Assembly (NCBI GenBank): GCA_020796225.1
Contig: CM036762.1
Coordinates: 50,198,407 to 50,262,406, forward strand
Length of the DNA stretch: 64,000 bases
DNA from: Arion vulgaris
Taxonomy: Eukaryota > Mollusca > Gastropoda > Stylommatophora > Arionidae
Direction of reading: 5' to 3'
Part shown: piece after piece, positions 1-10,489 of the stretch
How positions within the stretch are numbered: position 1 is the stretch's first letter
Layout: every line of letters begins with the position of its first letter
The notes under the pieces: model-generated
Told to the model about the DNA's origin: nothing
Seen by the model: only the letters and a program-made list of their open reading frames with translations
Databases searched by the model: none
Translations under genes and position numbers: made by a program

Positions 1-57
1 AGCGTGCACATTGTAAATTACTTTACACTGGCAGCCGTGTGCTCAATGTACTCGTAA

Positions 58-237
58 TTAGTATTCCTCGCCATACAGGCAGATTTTCTCCGACTTCAGA
101 GGTACTCACGTTATCGTCCTGAGTAAGACCAGGGGACTCGAACAAATGTCGGACAGTAGGTTCGAACCCGAGCTATGAGGCGTCTCACAGCTAGCAGGCC
201 GAGCTACTATCAACTACTCTAGGCAGTCCCCCCGCAT
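58..237 (-). mobile_element. tRNA-derived SINE-like copy (SINE-3 type)
   Basis: On the minus strand the block starts with a tRNA-like head: an A-box-like stretch near 205-190 and the B box GGTTCGAACC near 162-153. It then carries a body that reads on the plus strand as ctccgacttcagaggtact. The same body motif recurs near 11830 and 48110, so this is a dispersed family. It is not a functional tRNA because the arms do not pair. Confidence 0.5.
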
Positions 238-240
238 AGA

Positions 241-647
241 CAGTGAAATGATAGGAAACAGTACAATGGGAAAGAGAACATAATTTGCTACAAAGAAAAT
301 GCGGAATGAGGAGGGGAAGGGTGTTAAAGTGGACACTCCAAAGAAGATAGATAAACATTCAAGTCAAGACAAAATATTAACTACCCAAACTGAAATAATC
401 TGTGTCCAATTGTTGACCCTTATATGTGTCTCTTTTATATTGCTGCTACAGATGTTCAGATAGAGATATATAATGGCAAAACCAGTCATTTTGTATAGTA
501 TAATATTAACTTAGTCTGAGTGCTTGCCTGAGCTTAGACTTTAGCCTTTTACAATTACAGTTATGTTATTTGTTCCGCGAAAACATCAAATGTGATGATC
601 GTTAGATCTTCATTCTATTTATTTACATAAATATGTGTAGCATACTA
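241..647. other. No gene recognised
   Basis: AT-rich sequence with no open frame resembling a known protein and no repeat I could match elsewhere in the window. It probably lies upstream of, or in an intron of, the GLYAT-like gene. Confidence 0.4.
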
Positions 648-659
648 ATAACAGAAGAT

Positions 660-915
660 CTTCTCCTTCTTCTTTGCCTTCGTTCTTTACGATCAATTTT
701 AATCACTCTTTGTGATATGTTTGATCTTTGCCAAGAACGTGTGTACGTTGCACATTGGTTTGGTAGGCCCCTAAATGCATAGACTTCTAAACGTTTAGGA
801 CACGTGCATCCGATTTCAGCCAAACCTCCTTAGTTGCCTCTTACGACATGCATGGCAGGTAACAGTGGTTCTATTCTTTTCACCCCAAATTTGGGCCCCG
901 GTAACCACTCGGGCG
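660..915 (-). mobile_element. SINE-1, full-length copy with target-site duplication
   Basis: The reverse strand begins gcccgagtggttaccgggg and ends in a GAA-rich tail. The element is flanked by the 12-bp direct repeat ATAACAGAAGAT at 648-659 and 916-927, which defines both ends exactly. Related copies lie near 22692, 32449, 33717, 35742, 36860 and 63124. The head resembles a Leu/Ser tRNA A box, but no convincing B box follows. Confidence 0.8.
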
Positions 916-1014
916 ATAACAGAAGATGATTACCGTGACAGTTTAAATTATTGTTGGCACTAAGAAACCCACAACTGTGTTGTTGTTGTTGCTTGATTTT
1001 GTTTACGTAAGTGA

Positions 1015-2083
1015 GGTATCTCTCTCTCTCTCTTGCGTTCCCGTAAGTGAGGTATCTCTCTCTCTTGCGTTCCGTAAGTGAGGTATCTCTCTCTTTTGCG
1101 TTCCGTAAGTGAGGTATCTCTCTCTCTCTTGCGTTCCCGTAAGTGAGGTATCTCTCTCTCTTGCGTTCCCGTAAGTGAGGTATCTCTCTCTCTTGCGTTC
1201 CCGTAAGTGAGGTTTTCCTCTCTCTTGCGTTCCCGTAAGTGAGGTATCCTCTCTCTCTTGCGTTCCTGCAAGTGAGGTATCTTCTCTCTTGGTTCCGAAG
1301 TGAGGTACATCTTTCTATCTTGCGTTCCGTAAGTGAGGTATCTCTCTCTCTAGCGTCCTGAAGTGGTTATTCTCTCTCTGCGTTCCCTGAAGTGAGGTAT
1401 CTCTCTCTCTCTCTTGCGTTCCCGTAAGTGAGGTATCTCTCTCTCTTTGCGTTCCGCAAGTGAGGTATCTCTCTCTCTTTGCGTTCCGTAAGTGAGGTAT
1501 CTCTCTCTCTCTTGCGTTCCCGTAAGTGAGGTATCTCTCTCTCTCTTGCGTTCCCGTAAGTGAGGTATCTCTCTCTCTCTTGCGTTCCCGTAAGTGAGGT
1601 ATCTCTCTCTCTCTCTTGCGTTCCCGTAAGTGAGGTATCTCTCTCTCTCTCTTGCGTTCCCGTAAGTGAGGTATCTCTCTCTCTCTTGCGTTCCCTGTAA
1701 GTGAGGTATCTCTCTCTCTTGCGTTCCGCAAGTGAGGTATCTCTCTCTCTCTCTTGCGTTCCCGTAAGTGAGGTATCTCTCTCTCTTGCGTTCCCGTAAG
1801 TGAGGTATCTCTCTCTCTCTTGCGTTCCGTAAGTGAGGTATCTCTCTCTTGCGTTCCCGTAAGTGAGGTATTTTCTCTTGCGTTCCCGTAAGTGAGGTAT
1901 CTCTCTCTCTCTTGCGTTCCCGTAAGTGAGGTATCTCTCTCTCTCTCTTGCGTTCCCGTAAGTGAGGTATCTCTCTCTCTCTCTTGCGTTCCCGTAAGTG
2001 AGGTATCTCTCTCTCTTGCGTTCCCGTAAGTGAGGTATCTCTCTCTCTCTCTTGCGTTCCCGTAAGTGAGGTATCTTATTTCT
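1015..2083. repeat. TC-rich minisatellite, unit about 32-38 bp
   Basis: About 30 head-to-tail units of the form GTAAGTGAGGTA-(TC)n-TTGCGTTCCC. Unit length varies mainly through the TC run. Long open frames on the minus strand are by-products of the repeat. Every unit carries the perfect 5' splice-site hexamer GTAAGT (or GCAAGT) and a pyrimidine tract. The array stops about 55 bp upstream of the exon at 2140. Confidence 0.95.
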
Positions 2084-2857
2084 GTTGAAGTTAACAGTAC
2101 ATTTTCGTAATCTGTGCTCGATACATTTTCTCAATATAGGCCAGTACCTGATGGGTTTCAACTTCGACCTCTGACTTCAGATCTTGATGCGGAGTACGCC
2201 ACGTCTACATGGGCTTTCCGAAGGAAACACACCGTGTCATATCTGTCTGAAGTTCTGAAATCTTTCCCATCAGTTGGAATCTTTGACAGGTTTGTCTCAA
2301 GTATATTGGTTTTTTGGTTTTTTTATTGCATTTGATAATGCCACGCAAATAGTTAAAGAATCACCTCGGCTGATATTACATTTTAAATAGCGTGAATTGT
2401 TTATATCAACAAAAGTTTCATCATGCTTTTGTTGCAAGAGCCAAACATGGACCATGAGCAAAGTACAGTCGCAAAAGTACATGTGAAATGTTATGCCTAC
2501 AAAAAGTTACCAACACCAGAAAAGACAGTCACCAACATCAACATAAGAAGGAAAGTTGAGAGAATATTGCATGAATTACATTAAGAAACAAAGAATTAAT
2601 TCGGCCACTTGATAAGAATGCAACCAAACTCCACTGTATACGGAGTTTTCTACAACAGAACATCGGGGAAAAAGGAGAAAAAAGATGGTTAAATGACATA
2701 ACAGAATTCTGTGTAAGATCAAAAATAACTATCACCCAAGCCACTATAGCAATGAAGATAAAAGCAGAAAACCGAGACACTGTGCATAAACCTGCTAACA
2801 GTGTAACGACAAAAGAAGAAGAAATAAGATTGTTTATGTTTATTACACTACTGCAAG
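2075..2857 (+). repeat. Segmental duplication, copy A (holds the intact GLYAT-like exon)
   Basis: This stretch aligns in order with 3605-4395. Shared landmarks are ctgttgaag before the exon, the exon itself, ttttaaatagcgtgaat after it, and a gagacactgtgc ... gacaaagaagaaataaga block at the far end. Copy A keeps an open exon frame; copy B does not. SINE-1 sequence interrupts immediately after the shared block. Confidence 0.75.
2140..2289 (+). CDS. Glycine N-acyltransferase-like protein, penultimate exon (partial gene)
   Basis: The exon encodes about 50 residues beginning PVPDGFQLRPL and ending SFPSVGIFD. This matches the start of the C-terminal GNAT-fold domain of the GLYAT family, where a conserved W (in STWAF) and an FPS motif precede the acyl-CoA-binding core. 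The acceptor is ctcaatatag|G and the donor is GACAG|gtttgt, phase 2 at both ends. Joining to the exon at 7630 keeps the frame, and the joined domain has the spacing expected for the family. Family members transfer an acyl group from acyl-CoA to glycine or another amine, classically in mitochondria; the substrate here is unknown. The N-terminal half of the gene must lie upstream of the window. A decayed copy of this exon sits at about 3745-3890 in the following intron. Confidence 0.75.
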
Positions 2858-2965
2858 TTCTTCTTCTTCTTTGTGTTCGTTCTTTACGACCAATTTCAAT
2901 CACTGTGATATGTTTGATCTTTGCCAAGAACGTGATTATCGTTGCACATTATTTGATAGACCCTA
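2858..2965 (-). mobile_element. SINE-1 fragment
   Basis: Contains the (GAA)n tail end and the caccgtgattgaaattggtcg-type body of SINE-1 on the minus strand. It lacks the gcccgagtgg head, which has been replaced by unrelated GC-rich sequence from about 2966. Confidence 0.7.
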
Positions 2966-3600
2966 AACGGGTCAAAGCGCAAGGAAGCGGCGCGCCAGAT
3001 TAGGAGGTGGCTCTAATCCTCTGCTCACCTCCAAGTGGTGACCCTGGTAACAGACGGTAGTTTCGGTCTGACTAAGAGGACAGGTGCCGTGGAGAGCCAC
3101 TCTGGTCCAAGTAGAGATGCAAAGGTAGTCATGCTTGATGGGATCCGCTCGCAACGCAGACGAGCGAACTCCCAGAGTGACATTAATGCTCGCCTCCCGG
3201 ACGATGGGAAAAGCTAGAACTGATACATGTGGATCCTTGCGGGGCGGAACTCGAGCCCGCGCATCCCCCTCTTGATGCCCTTCTCTTGAGCCAATGAGGG
3301 TGCAGGGTGATGGGTTCCGCCTATCTGCCCGCACGATGGCCCACAAGGTCAAAAGTCTAGCCTACATCACAAAGAGGCACAAATCAAACCATCGAAGGGA
3401 TGCGACTGCTGCGGCAAAATTCGAGCCCACATTCTCTCTTGAGGCACTACTCTTGAGCCGATGAGCATGCTGGTGCCGAGTTGAGTTGCATGGGACATCT
3501 GGGGCGAACCGGATTTTGCCCCTTCGAAGTGGACATCCTCATTGGGAATGACGGACATGCTCTGGTGAAGTAGGTACTTCGGCCGAAGCGAGTACATCCT
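2966..3600. repeat. GC-rich repeat block with two tRNA-like segments
   Basis: Clearly more GC-rich than its surroundings. It contains two related segments, one around 3240-3300 (gaactcgagcccgcgc ... cttctcttgagcc) and one around 3415-3480 (aattcgagcccacatt ... ctactcttgagcc). These look like B-box-bearing SINE pieces in tandem. Open frames here resemble no known protein. Confidence 0.45.
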
Positions 3601-3604
3601 CACG

Positions 3605-4395
3605 TGCGTTCGCAAGTGAGGTACACTGCCAATCTCTGTGCCCATGACGTGGTGGGTATCTTCTTACTCTCAATGGTGACAGCCCGTAAAGTTTACTTAC
3701 TGTTGAAGGTTACAGAATCGAACTGTGCAACATAAAACAGTCCCGATGGTGTTCTAGGACTCAGTGACTAGTCAGCATCTGATGCAGTATGCCAGTCTAC
3801 AATGGGCTTATCGAGAGGAAAACACGTCGCATATTGGCGGGAAAGCTGAGAAGTCCTCGCGTCAGCTTGGCAACATTGCAGGTTGCGTCCACGCATATTG
3901 AGTCATTTAATGATAGCTTCAAGAGGCACAAACTAGTTCAAACGGACACCTAGGCTATGGCTACAGTTTTAAATAGCGTGAATGTTTATACCAACCAAAT
4001 TGTCATGAGCTTGGAAAGGCCAGAAAGGTGACATAGCAGTCAGCGCAAAATAATTGCAGTGAAACTATGATGCCTGAAGTCTATAACCAGAATATGAGAC
4101 ATCCCAAAAGCGATGAAGAAAGAAACAACTGAAGAAACCTATAGAATTCAGTAAAAACAGATGAGTGGTCTGGCACTGAGTCAAGATCTGAGCAACTCAC
4201 TGATCAGCTGTCTAAAAGAACAATGGCAAAGGAAAAGATGCTTTAGAGTTGACTAACAGACATTGCAGTAAATCAGAGAAAACGTACCAACACTATAGAA
4301 GTGAGATAAAGCGAAACCACGAGACACTGTGCTCAATGGCTAAAGTGTAATGACAAAGAAGAAATAAGATTAACTTTGCATGTTTATACATCACT
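3605..4395 (+). repeat. Segmental duplication, copy B
   Basis: Diverged second copy of 2075-2857. It even carries one minisatellite-like unit at its 5' edge (gcgttcgcaagtgaggta near 3605), matching the array that precedes copy A. The block then follows the order of copy A through to gagacactgtgctc ... gacaaagaagaaataaga near 4325-4370. Confidence 0.7.
3745..3890 (+). pseudogene. Decayed copy of the GLYAT-like exon
   Basis: Aligned to 2140-2289, landmarks such as gatgca.tatgcca.tctaca.tggg and the donor-like GCAG|gttg are preserved. Substitutions and indels break the frame, so no continuous GLYAT-like reading is possible. It is best read as a dead duplicate exon inside the intron of the living gene. 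Sequence errors exaggerating the damage cannot be excluded. Confidence 0.65.
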
Positions 4396-4880
4396 AAGCA
4401 ATGAAAAGCTGAAGATGCAGTGGCGGCTCGTCATTAACGATAGCTGTGCGTCTAGGCACAAAATAATGTATAAGCTAACTTTATTTCTTAAATGAAAAGC
4501 TACAAAACCGTAGATTTATTCGAATGTCTTACACCCACAAAAATTATCCGTTAGCCACTCAAGTGGTAGTAATTATAAAGACGTATACTAAGCTAGACAG
4601 CTACAAAAGACTGATACATAAGAAAGTCAAAGATATGAACTTCTGATCAGTGTAACTGTGACACTCCAGGACAGTGGAATATAATTATACAGAGCGAAAA
4701 CTTAAAATTACTTGAGGCGACAAAACGATACATGTCCAAAAACAGGATTTAAATATTTCTTATCTGGAATGACCTCACCATGTCAGAATAAGTGGCAACG
4801 TATGCTCTTCGGTTCAGATCATGTACACGCTGCATTGAGTGGCATTGATCAATTAAAAAGTGAACGATGTTCAGTGTGAT

Positions 4881-5081
4881 TTTTTTTTCCGATCCTGAAG
4901 CACTTAAGCTTTCAGCTCATCGACTCGGTGCCATGGACATCGTAACCCTTCGGTTCGGTGCCACGAACACCGCAAATCTGGGGAACTTGTGGTTTCTGCC
5001 AGCCCGCGGAATTGAACCCGCACTCACAGAGGGCTAGTCACCCGTGGTCTAACGCGCTACGAACACGCTGAGCAGGCGGGC
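4881..5081 (-). mobile_element. SINE-2, full-length
   Basis: The reverse strand begins gcccgcctgctcagcgtgtt, has the B box GGTTCAATTCC, and ends in poly(A) (poly-T near 4881 on the plus strand). It is flanked by GTTCAGTGTGAT (4869-4880) and GTTCAGTTTGAT (5082-5093), a 12-bp target-site duplication with one mismatch. Other copies are at 35248, 40046 and as a pair at 46142-46550. Confidence 0.8.
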
Positions 5082-5599
5082 GTTCAGTTTGATAAAGAAC
5101 GGAAGATGTTTGGGACTGTCATGTAAGACAAACCGAAATATCATTTTTCATCGAAATTCGGATGTGCACTAAATGCCGTTAGAGGCCGCTTAGCGTATTG
5201 TTATGAACCTCGCACAGGCTGGTTCTGTCAGCTCGCAACGCCTGAGATTTCAAAGAGGCGACGGTTCTAAGGTACATCTAACTGGTAAGACATGTGAAAA
5301 CAGGGTCCGGCGTGATACTGACCAGTCTCAGCCATCGATTTGGAGTCAGAAAAACAGCTAATATGATTGCCCTAATACCACGAGTATAAGTTCTGCATTA
5401 TACTTAATAAAGCGATTTGATAACAATGAATCTAGTATATCGTTTCCGCCAAACCCGAGATTACAAGAGTGGTGGACTTGGTGCCTAGAAGACTCCAAAA
5501 CAACACCATGAAGTCGTTCCTCGATGTGTTACTATGTGAACGAGTCCAGCTGTGAGAGATAGAAAAATGGGCCTCCTGGATCCTCATTAGGGTCAAATT

Positions 5600-6958
5600 G
5601 CAATTACTAAAAAGAAGAAAATCAATAAAATGAATCTAAATATGGGAAAGAAATGCAAGGATTGAGTAAGAAAGTGGCCCAGAGCTTCAGGACCACTTTG
5701 AGACGATATAGATCATGGCTGTAGCATCAGCAAGATAACTGACTTCAAGATCAATGAGAAAAGCTGACAAACACCTCACGGCACGGAAAGACACCAGGTA
5801 TGGCTCAGTTTGAGAGATTGAATAGGAAACAACCAGGACCCAAAAGGTTGTCCTGAGCTTGATGTGACTGAAAGGCAGATACTACCTCAAACCAAAATTG
5901 TGAAATAACGTATTCGGACTGCACGTCCATAACCAGTAGGAGTATGAGAACGAACAAGGAAAACGATGTGGAAGAAAGAAACCAAACTAAAAGTAAATCC
6001 TATTTCAGATTCTACGAGATTATATCCTCGTATTTGAGGTCTCACAGATGTTCTCAGTCCTCTCTTTTGTTTAGTATTACAATTGACTGGGTGCTAAAAA
6101 TGCCATAAAACAACAAGCACCAAGAGGAATAAGATGGACCCTTTCGAGATGCTTGAGGACCTGGACTTTGCAGACGATATAGCCCTGGTGTCACACAAAT
6201 ATGAACATATACAAGAGAAAAGTACAATACTTCACAGCACGGCAAAGACAGTAGGCCTCAAAACAAACACAGGAAAACAAAAATTATGACAAACAGTGAA
6301 ATCCAACAACCAGTAATGTTAGAAAATGAAACACTGGAAAGGGTTGAGCAGTTTAATATCTTGGTAGCGTACTGACACTAAATGGTGGCACAGAGGAAGA
6401 TATAAAATCACGTCTAAGTAAGGCCAGAACCGCTTTTGCCAGAATGAAACCAGTATGGAAGTCCAAAATCTACAATAGGACCACAAAGCTTAAACTCTAT
6501 AAAAACATTGTTTTGCCAGTTTTGCTCTACGGATCGGAGTGTTGGAGGATGACCAAAGGAGATACTAGCAGGCTGTCAGTTTTCACCACTCTTGTCTTCG
6601 CAGAATCTTGGGAATCTTTGGCCAGTAAAAATATCCAATAACCAACTACTCCAAGATACAAGACAAGAGGCAATGAATGACATACTCAAAAAGAGAAGAT
6701 GGAAATGGCTCCGACATGTTATGAGAATGAGACAAGAAATGCCTGCAAGGATAGCCCTCACTTTGACACCAGAGGGAAAGAGAAAGAAAGGCAGACCACG
6801 GACAACATGGAGGCGCATGATGGAAGAGGAACTGGACACCGCATCTCTGACGTGGGGCTCTGCGCTGAAGGTTGCACGGGACAGGAGAGCATGGAAAGTC
6901 CTTTCTGAAGCCCCATGTGTCACTAGGCATGACGGGATTAAGTAAGTAAGTAAGATGT
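5600..6958 (+). mobile_element. RTE-like LINE remnant, 3' half
   Basis: Readable pieces in order are: a weak linker region (5640-5900); a reverse-transcriptase piece around 6070-6190, where the frame giving FADDIALVSH-like sequence is broken; the segment [12 protein letters not shown] near 6510; and a C-terminal part ending at 6945 (RPRTTWRRMMEEEL, CVTRHDGIK). The element ends in a (TAAG)n tail at about 6938-6955. Several frameshifts make it inactive. Confidence 0.75.
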
Positions 6959-7242
6959 TCTCAGCGCAGAAGATTATGAACATATTTTTTCTTATGCCGT
7001 TGTCTAACTACACTTTAACAATGGCGTGGGGAGAATTAGGTTAAAACTAAAGGGGTCTCCTTTACATAATGAACTTGTCAGCGGTAACTAATGCTATGTT
7101 TGAATAAAGATAGCTAGTTTTACTGTTGCAAAACTTATTTGTAATTGGTCTGTCTTTAGTGTTCATATGTCTTCTAATAACTGATTATTTTGATTCGTCG
7201 TTCGTGTTTCATTGTGTTATAAAGTAAGTAAAGGATTCGTTT

Positions 7243-7500
7243 TCATGTCGTGTGGTATATTGGGGAATACGTTGTTATGTCAGTATTTTTCTTTGACAAA
7301 CGGCACACGCTGGACGGTATGGTCAACATTATGCTGACTTCTTTGCGTCTCAGTGTATTTCTGATACTTATGTAAGGCTGAGTCGGCCTGAGAACCGCTG
7401 CATATAAAAATGTCCACTCTAGCTAGGGAATTTTATCCTGAGACCAGGCACCTACGAAGCAGTTGCGCTAGCATCTGCACTATTGCGCCTCTCTCTCTCT
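7243..7500 (-). mobile_element. SINE-4 copy
   Basis: On the plus strand it reads ggtatattggggaatac ... atggtcaacattatgctgact ... gagaccaggcacctacgaagc. This is the same order as the copies at 8085, 59900 and 61855. The tRNA-like head is at the right end and the copy is diverged. Confidence 0.6.
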
Positions 7501-7629
7501 ATCTCGTGTGTGTTTTATGGCAATTGATTATAATTTTCTAGATTAAAATTGTCTTTTCTGTTTCACATATTTAGTAACAGTTTAATTGAAATTATTGTGT
7601 TATTTTTCATTTTCTAATAAATTTGCCAG

Positions 7630-7906
7630 GAACAACGAATGTGTTGCTTTTGAAGTAGGAACCGAGTATGGATTCTGTGCACTTCTTCATGTCAGGGAAG
7701 AAGCTAGAGGTCACGGTCTAGCATCTTGCGTTGTCAGTCAACTAGCGCAGAAATATTTTCAACAAAACAGGCCAATCTTATCAACAGTCGTACCAACCAA
7801 CAAACCGGCCTTGCTCATGCACGAAAAGCTTGGATTTAAGGCCATTGGAAAGTTGTGTTGGTTTGTTCATTCCATGACGTCAGAGAAAATACTTTACTGT
7901 CAATAA
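7630..7906 (+). CDS. Glycine N-acyltransferase-like protein, last exon
   Basis: The exon starts after the acceptor aatttgccag|G and runs to TAA at 7904-7906. It encodes the acyl-CoA-binding core and C terminus of the GNAT/FR47-type domain of the GLYAT family. The motif A region reads LLHVREEARGHGLASCVV; its R-G-H-G-L-A corresponds to the pyrophosphate-binding loop (R/QxxGxG/A). PTNKPALLMHEKLGF is the motif B region typical of FR47 and GLYAT domains. The phase fits the exon ending at 2289, 5.3 kb upstream, so the two are read as consecutive coding exons. An additional exon between them cannot be excluded, but the joined domain has no gap. The exact acceptor amine is unknown. Confidence 0.8.
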
Positions 7907-7936
7907 GGAATTGTGTGGTGACTGGTGATTATGGCA

Positions 7937-7942
7937 ATTAAA
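7937..7942 (+). promoter_or_regulatory. Possible poly(A) signal ATTAAA
   Basis: ATTAAA lies 31 bp after the stop codon of the GLYAT-like gene. It is the commonest variant of the AATAAA signal. A T-rich stretch follows near 7965-7990. Confidence 0.4.
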
Positions 7943-8084
7943 ATTTTAACTGGAAGTTAAAGCTTATTTGTTTGGGGGTTTTTTTGTCATTTGTAAAAAT
8001 AGTTTATTTCCTGTGTTCCTCTTTCGGTTTTTTTAAACGGTGTTTTTCTACTGCATTAGTAATGTGGTTAAACAAAAAAAAGTA

Positions 8085-8320
8085 AAGTAACCCTTTCATA
8101 CCTCGTGGTATATAGGGCAATACAGTGTTAGGCCTGTATCATTCATTGACCGTCGACACACGATGGGTGATGTGGTCAGCATCACGCCGGCCGCCTTTAC
8201 TTTCCCAGAGCTGTTCTGGTACCCAATTGAGACTGGGTCGACCTGAGAGTAGTCGCGTCGGGAAAATCCCACGCCCAATGCGGGAGTTGAACCCCGACCA
8301 CCAGCCTTGAGAAGCGAGAT
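8085..8320 (-). mobile_element. SINE-4, near full-length
   Basis: On the minus strand it starts with a tRNA-like head with the B box GGGTTCAACTCCC, then runs through ggtcgacccagtctcaa and gatgctgaccacatcaccc to ggtatgaaagggtt at the left end. Matching copies are at 59900, 61012, 61300 and 61855. Confidence 0.75.
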
Positions 8321-8520
8321 CAGTAATGTGCTGCACGATAATTTTGCTCAAAATTTTGCTTAGGACGGAAAAGAAGAGTTATTTTACACAAGTTTTTCAA
8401 TCATCAAGGAGGCTCTTCTTGGCTATCTTCATGACCTCTGTTCTGTGCATCAGGTATTATTTGAGTATTCCATATAGATGTAAATAAGGGTATAGTATAT
8501 TACTAAAGTCCTGGGTCTAA
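8320..8520 (-). mobile_element. RTE-like LINE fragment
   Basis: This stretch is clearly homologous to 55130-55330 in the long minus-strand LINE. Both share cagtaat, then ttttgctcaaaattttgctt or its equivalent, then ctctgttc.atgcatcaggtattatttg, then ctgggtct. It is a short internal piece that lacks the rest of the element. Confidence 0.75.
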
Positions 8521-8631
8521 CAGCACCAACTGCCAGCGTTAAAGATGGATAAGGAAAGACACCATTCAAATGCCGACATAATGTATGTATGATAAGGACA
8601 CTGAAATTGATTTTGAATCTATACAATGATT

Positions 8632-8805
8632 TAACACGTAATTACAAAGTACTGTAGTTTTACAAATTACAAAACAATGACAAAATACAGCAACGTTTCG
8701 ACCAACAAGGCCTTTATCAAGCAACGAACAAACAGGAGTGACAAATTAAAATGAAACACAAATGGTTTGCCAATCAAATAGTTTTACTGCAGTTCCATAT
8801 ATATA
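8632..8805 (-). mobile_element. Single arm of the palindromic 'GAAACGTT' element
   Basis: Contains, on the minus strand, CTTGATAAAGGCCTTG followed by TTGGTCGAAACGTTGC. This matches the arms of the palindromes at 38672-38915 and 41123-41573 and the fragment at 60390. The right edge carries agttttactgcag, also seen at the borders of the other copies. Confidence 0.7.
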
Positions 8806-8899
8806 TACTGAATACAATGATTTAAAAGGTTTGAAATCACATGTACAAGCAGAACTGGATACATGAGAAGAATAAAGAGAGTATTTAATCAAAAGACCT

Positions 8900-10480
8900 T
8901 CCATAATTTCTAAGGATAGACTGGGCACTAGAAAAGCAGCTGGGCCAGACAACATTCCAGCATAGACCATCAATGCAGATAAAGACGTCTTAACAGAGTT
9001 ACTATACAAATTACTAGGTAAGATATGGGAGAGAGAAGAGATACCAGTTGAGTGGAAAGAAGGTCACTTGGTCAAACTACCTAAGAAAGGAGATATGCAT
9101 GAATGTAAAAACTATAGAGGGATGATGCTATTATCAGTGCCAGGCAAAATGCTAAACAGGATTATACTTGATAGACATAAAGAGACCATAGATAAACAAC
9201 TGAGAGAAGAACGGGCAGGGTTTGGCAAGAATAGATCACGCACAGACCAGATAGCTACTGCGCATTATAGTAGAACAAAGCTTAGAGTGGAACTCACCAC
9301 TGTACATAGGTTTTGTGGACTACGAAAAGCTTAGAGTGGAACTCACCACTATACATAGGTTTTGTGGACTACGAAAAGGTATTTGATAGTCTAGATAGAG
9401 TCATTGTAGAAACTATTAAACACTATGGAGTTCCACCCAAGATTGCAAACCTAATAAAGGAAACATGAAGGAATTAAATGCAGTAACACATGAGGGCCTA
9501 TTGACAGAATCCTTTGAGATAAGAACGGGGGCGAGACATGGATGCCTGTTATCACCATTCCTGTTCTTGCTGGCCATAGATTGGATAATGAAATCAACAA
9601 CAGATAACAGATGGGGAATACAATGGACAATTATGAAACAACTAGATGACCTGGATTTTGCAGGCGATCTGGCATTGCTGTCGCACAATCACGCACAGAT
9701 TAAAGATAAAAAAGAAAACACTAAATAATAAGTCTCAGCAACTAGGTTTGAAAATACACAGGAAAAGACCAAGGTCATGAGAATAAATGCAGTAAGTGTA
9801 AACCAGATTATGCTGGAGGAAACAGCTCTACAAGATGTAGAATCATACAGTTCCTTAGTAGCAACATAGACACAGAAGGGGGAACAAACAAAGATGTCAA
9901 GATAAGAATACAAAAGCAATGGGAAACTTTATTGCATTGAGTAAGATATGGAAGTCAAGAGATCAAAACAAACACAAAGCTGAGAATCTTTCAATCAAAT
10001 GTGAAGTCAGTACTGTTCTATGTCTCAGAAACATGGAAGACATCAAAAGAAACCACCAGAAAACCACAGACCTTCATAAATGGATGTTTACGTAGAATAG
10101 AGGGACTAAGATGGAATGATAAGATTACGAATCAGGAACTCGGAGAAAGAACTAAGCAAATACCAGTGAAGAAAGAGCTACGGAAGAGACACTGGCATAG
10201 ACAGAACATTGAGAAGACCGACCGAAGCATTGCAAGACAGGCACTGTTTTGGAACCCGCAGAGAAAGAGGAGTAGGGGAAGGCCTATACAGACCTGGAGA
10301 AGAGAGCTGGAGGCTGACATTAAAAGGATAGGTAAAACAAGGAAAAATTGGAAGGGATGGCAAGAGAGAGGAAGAGCTGGAAGAAATTTGTTGAAGACCT
10401 GTGCTCCGTTGGTAGTTGAAATGTGAAGAGAGATTGGGCACTACAGGTCTGCCTGGAGTGCTATGGAGTAGATTCAATAA
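8900..10480 (+). mobile_element. RTE-like LINE remnant, second family
   Basis: Begins with the conserved linker KAAGPDNIPA (near 8930). It continues with VKLPKKGDMHECKNYRG, the RT finger segment EERAGFGKNRS and RTGARHGCLLSPFLF, and reaches the C-terminal region ending near 10426. The catalytic FADD box reads FAGD near 9658-9669, so one of the metal-binding aspartates is lost. A tandem duplication of about 54 bp (9279-9332 repeated at 9333-9386) and frameshifts also break it. Related 3' pieces lie at 30805-31235 and 46970-47290. Confidence 0.85.
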
Positions 10481-10489
10481 CCAATTTTA

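Noticed and set aside
960..2161. Long minus-strand reading frames (up to 264 codons) with Arg/Glu-rich repeats
   Set aside because: They are translations of the TC-rich minisatellite and change frame whenever the TC run changes length; no start context, splice sites or domain support them.
4980..5081. Possible tRNA genes at B-box-bearing loci (also near 8285, 13549, 62283)
   Set aside because: The B box is good, but acceptor, D and anticodon arms do not pair, and the sequences are dispersed with SINE bodies and target-site duplications.
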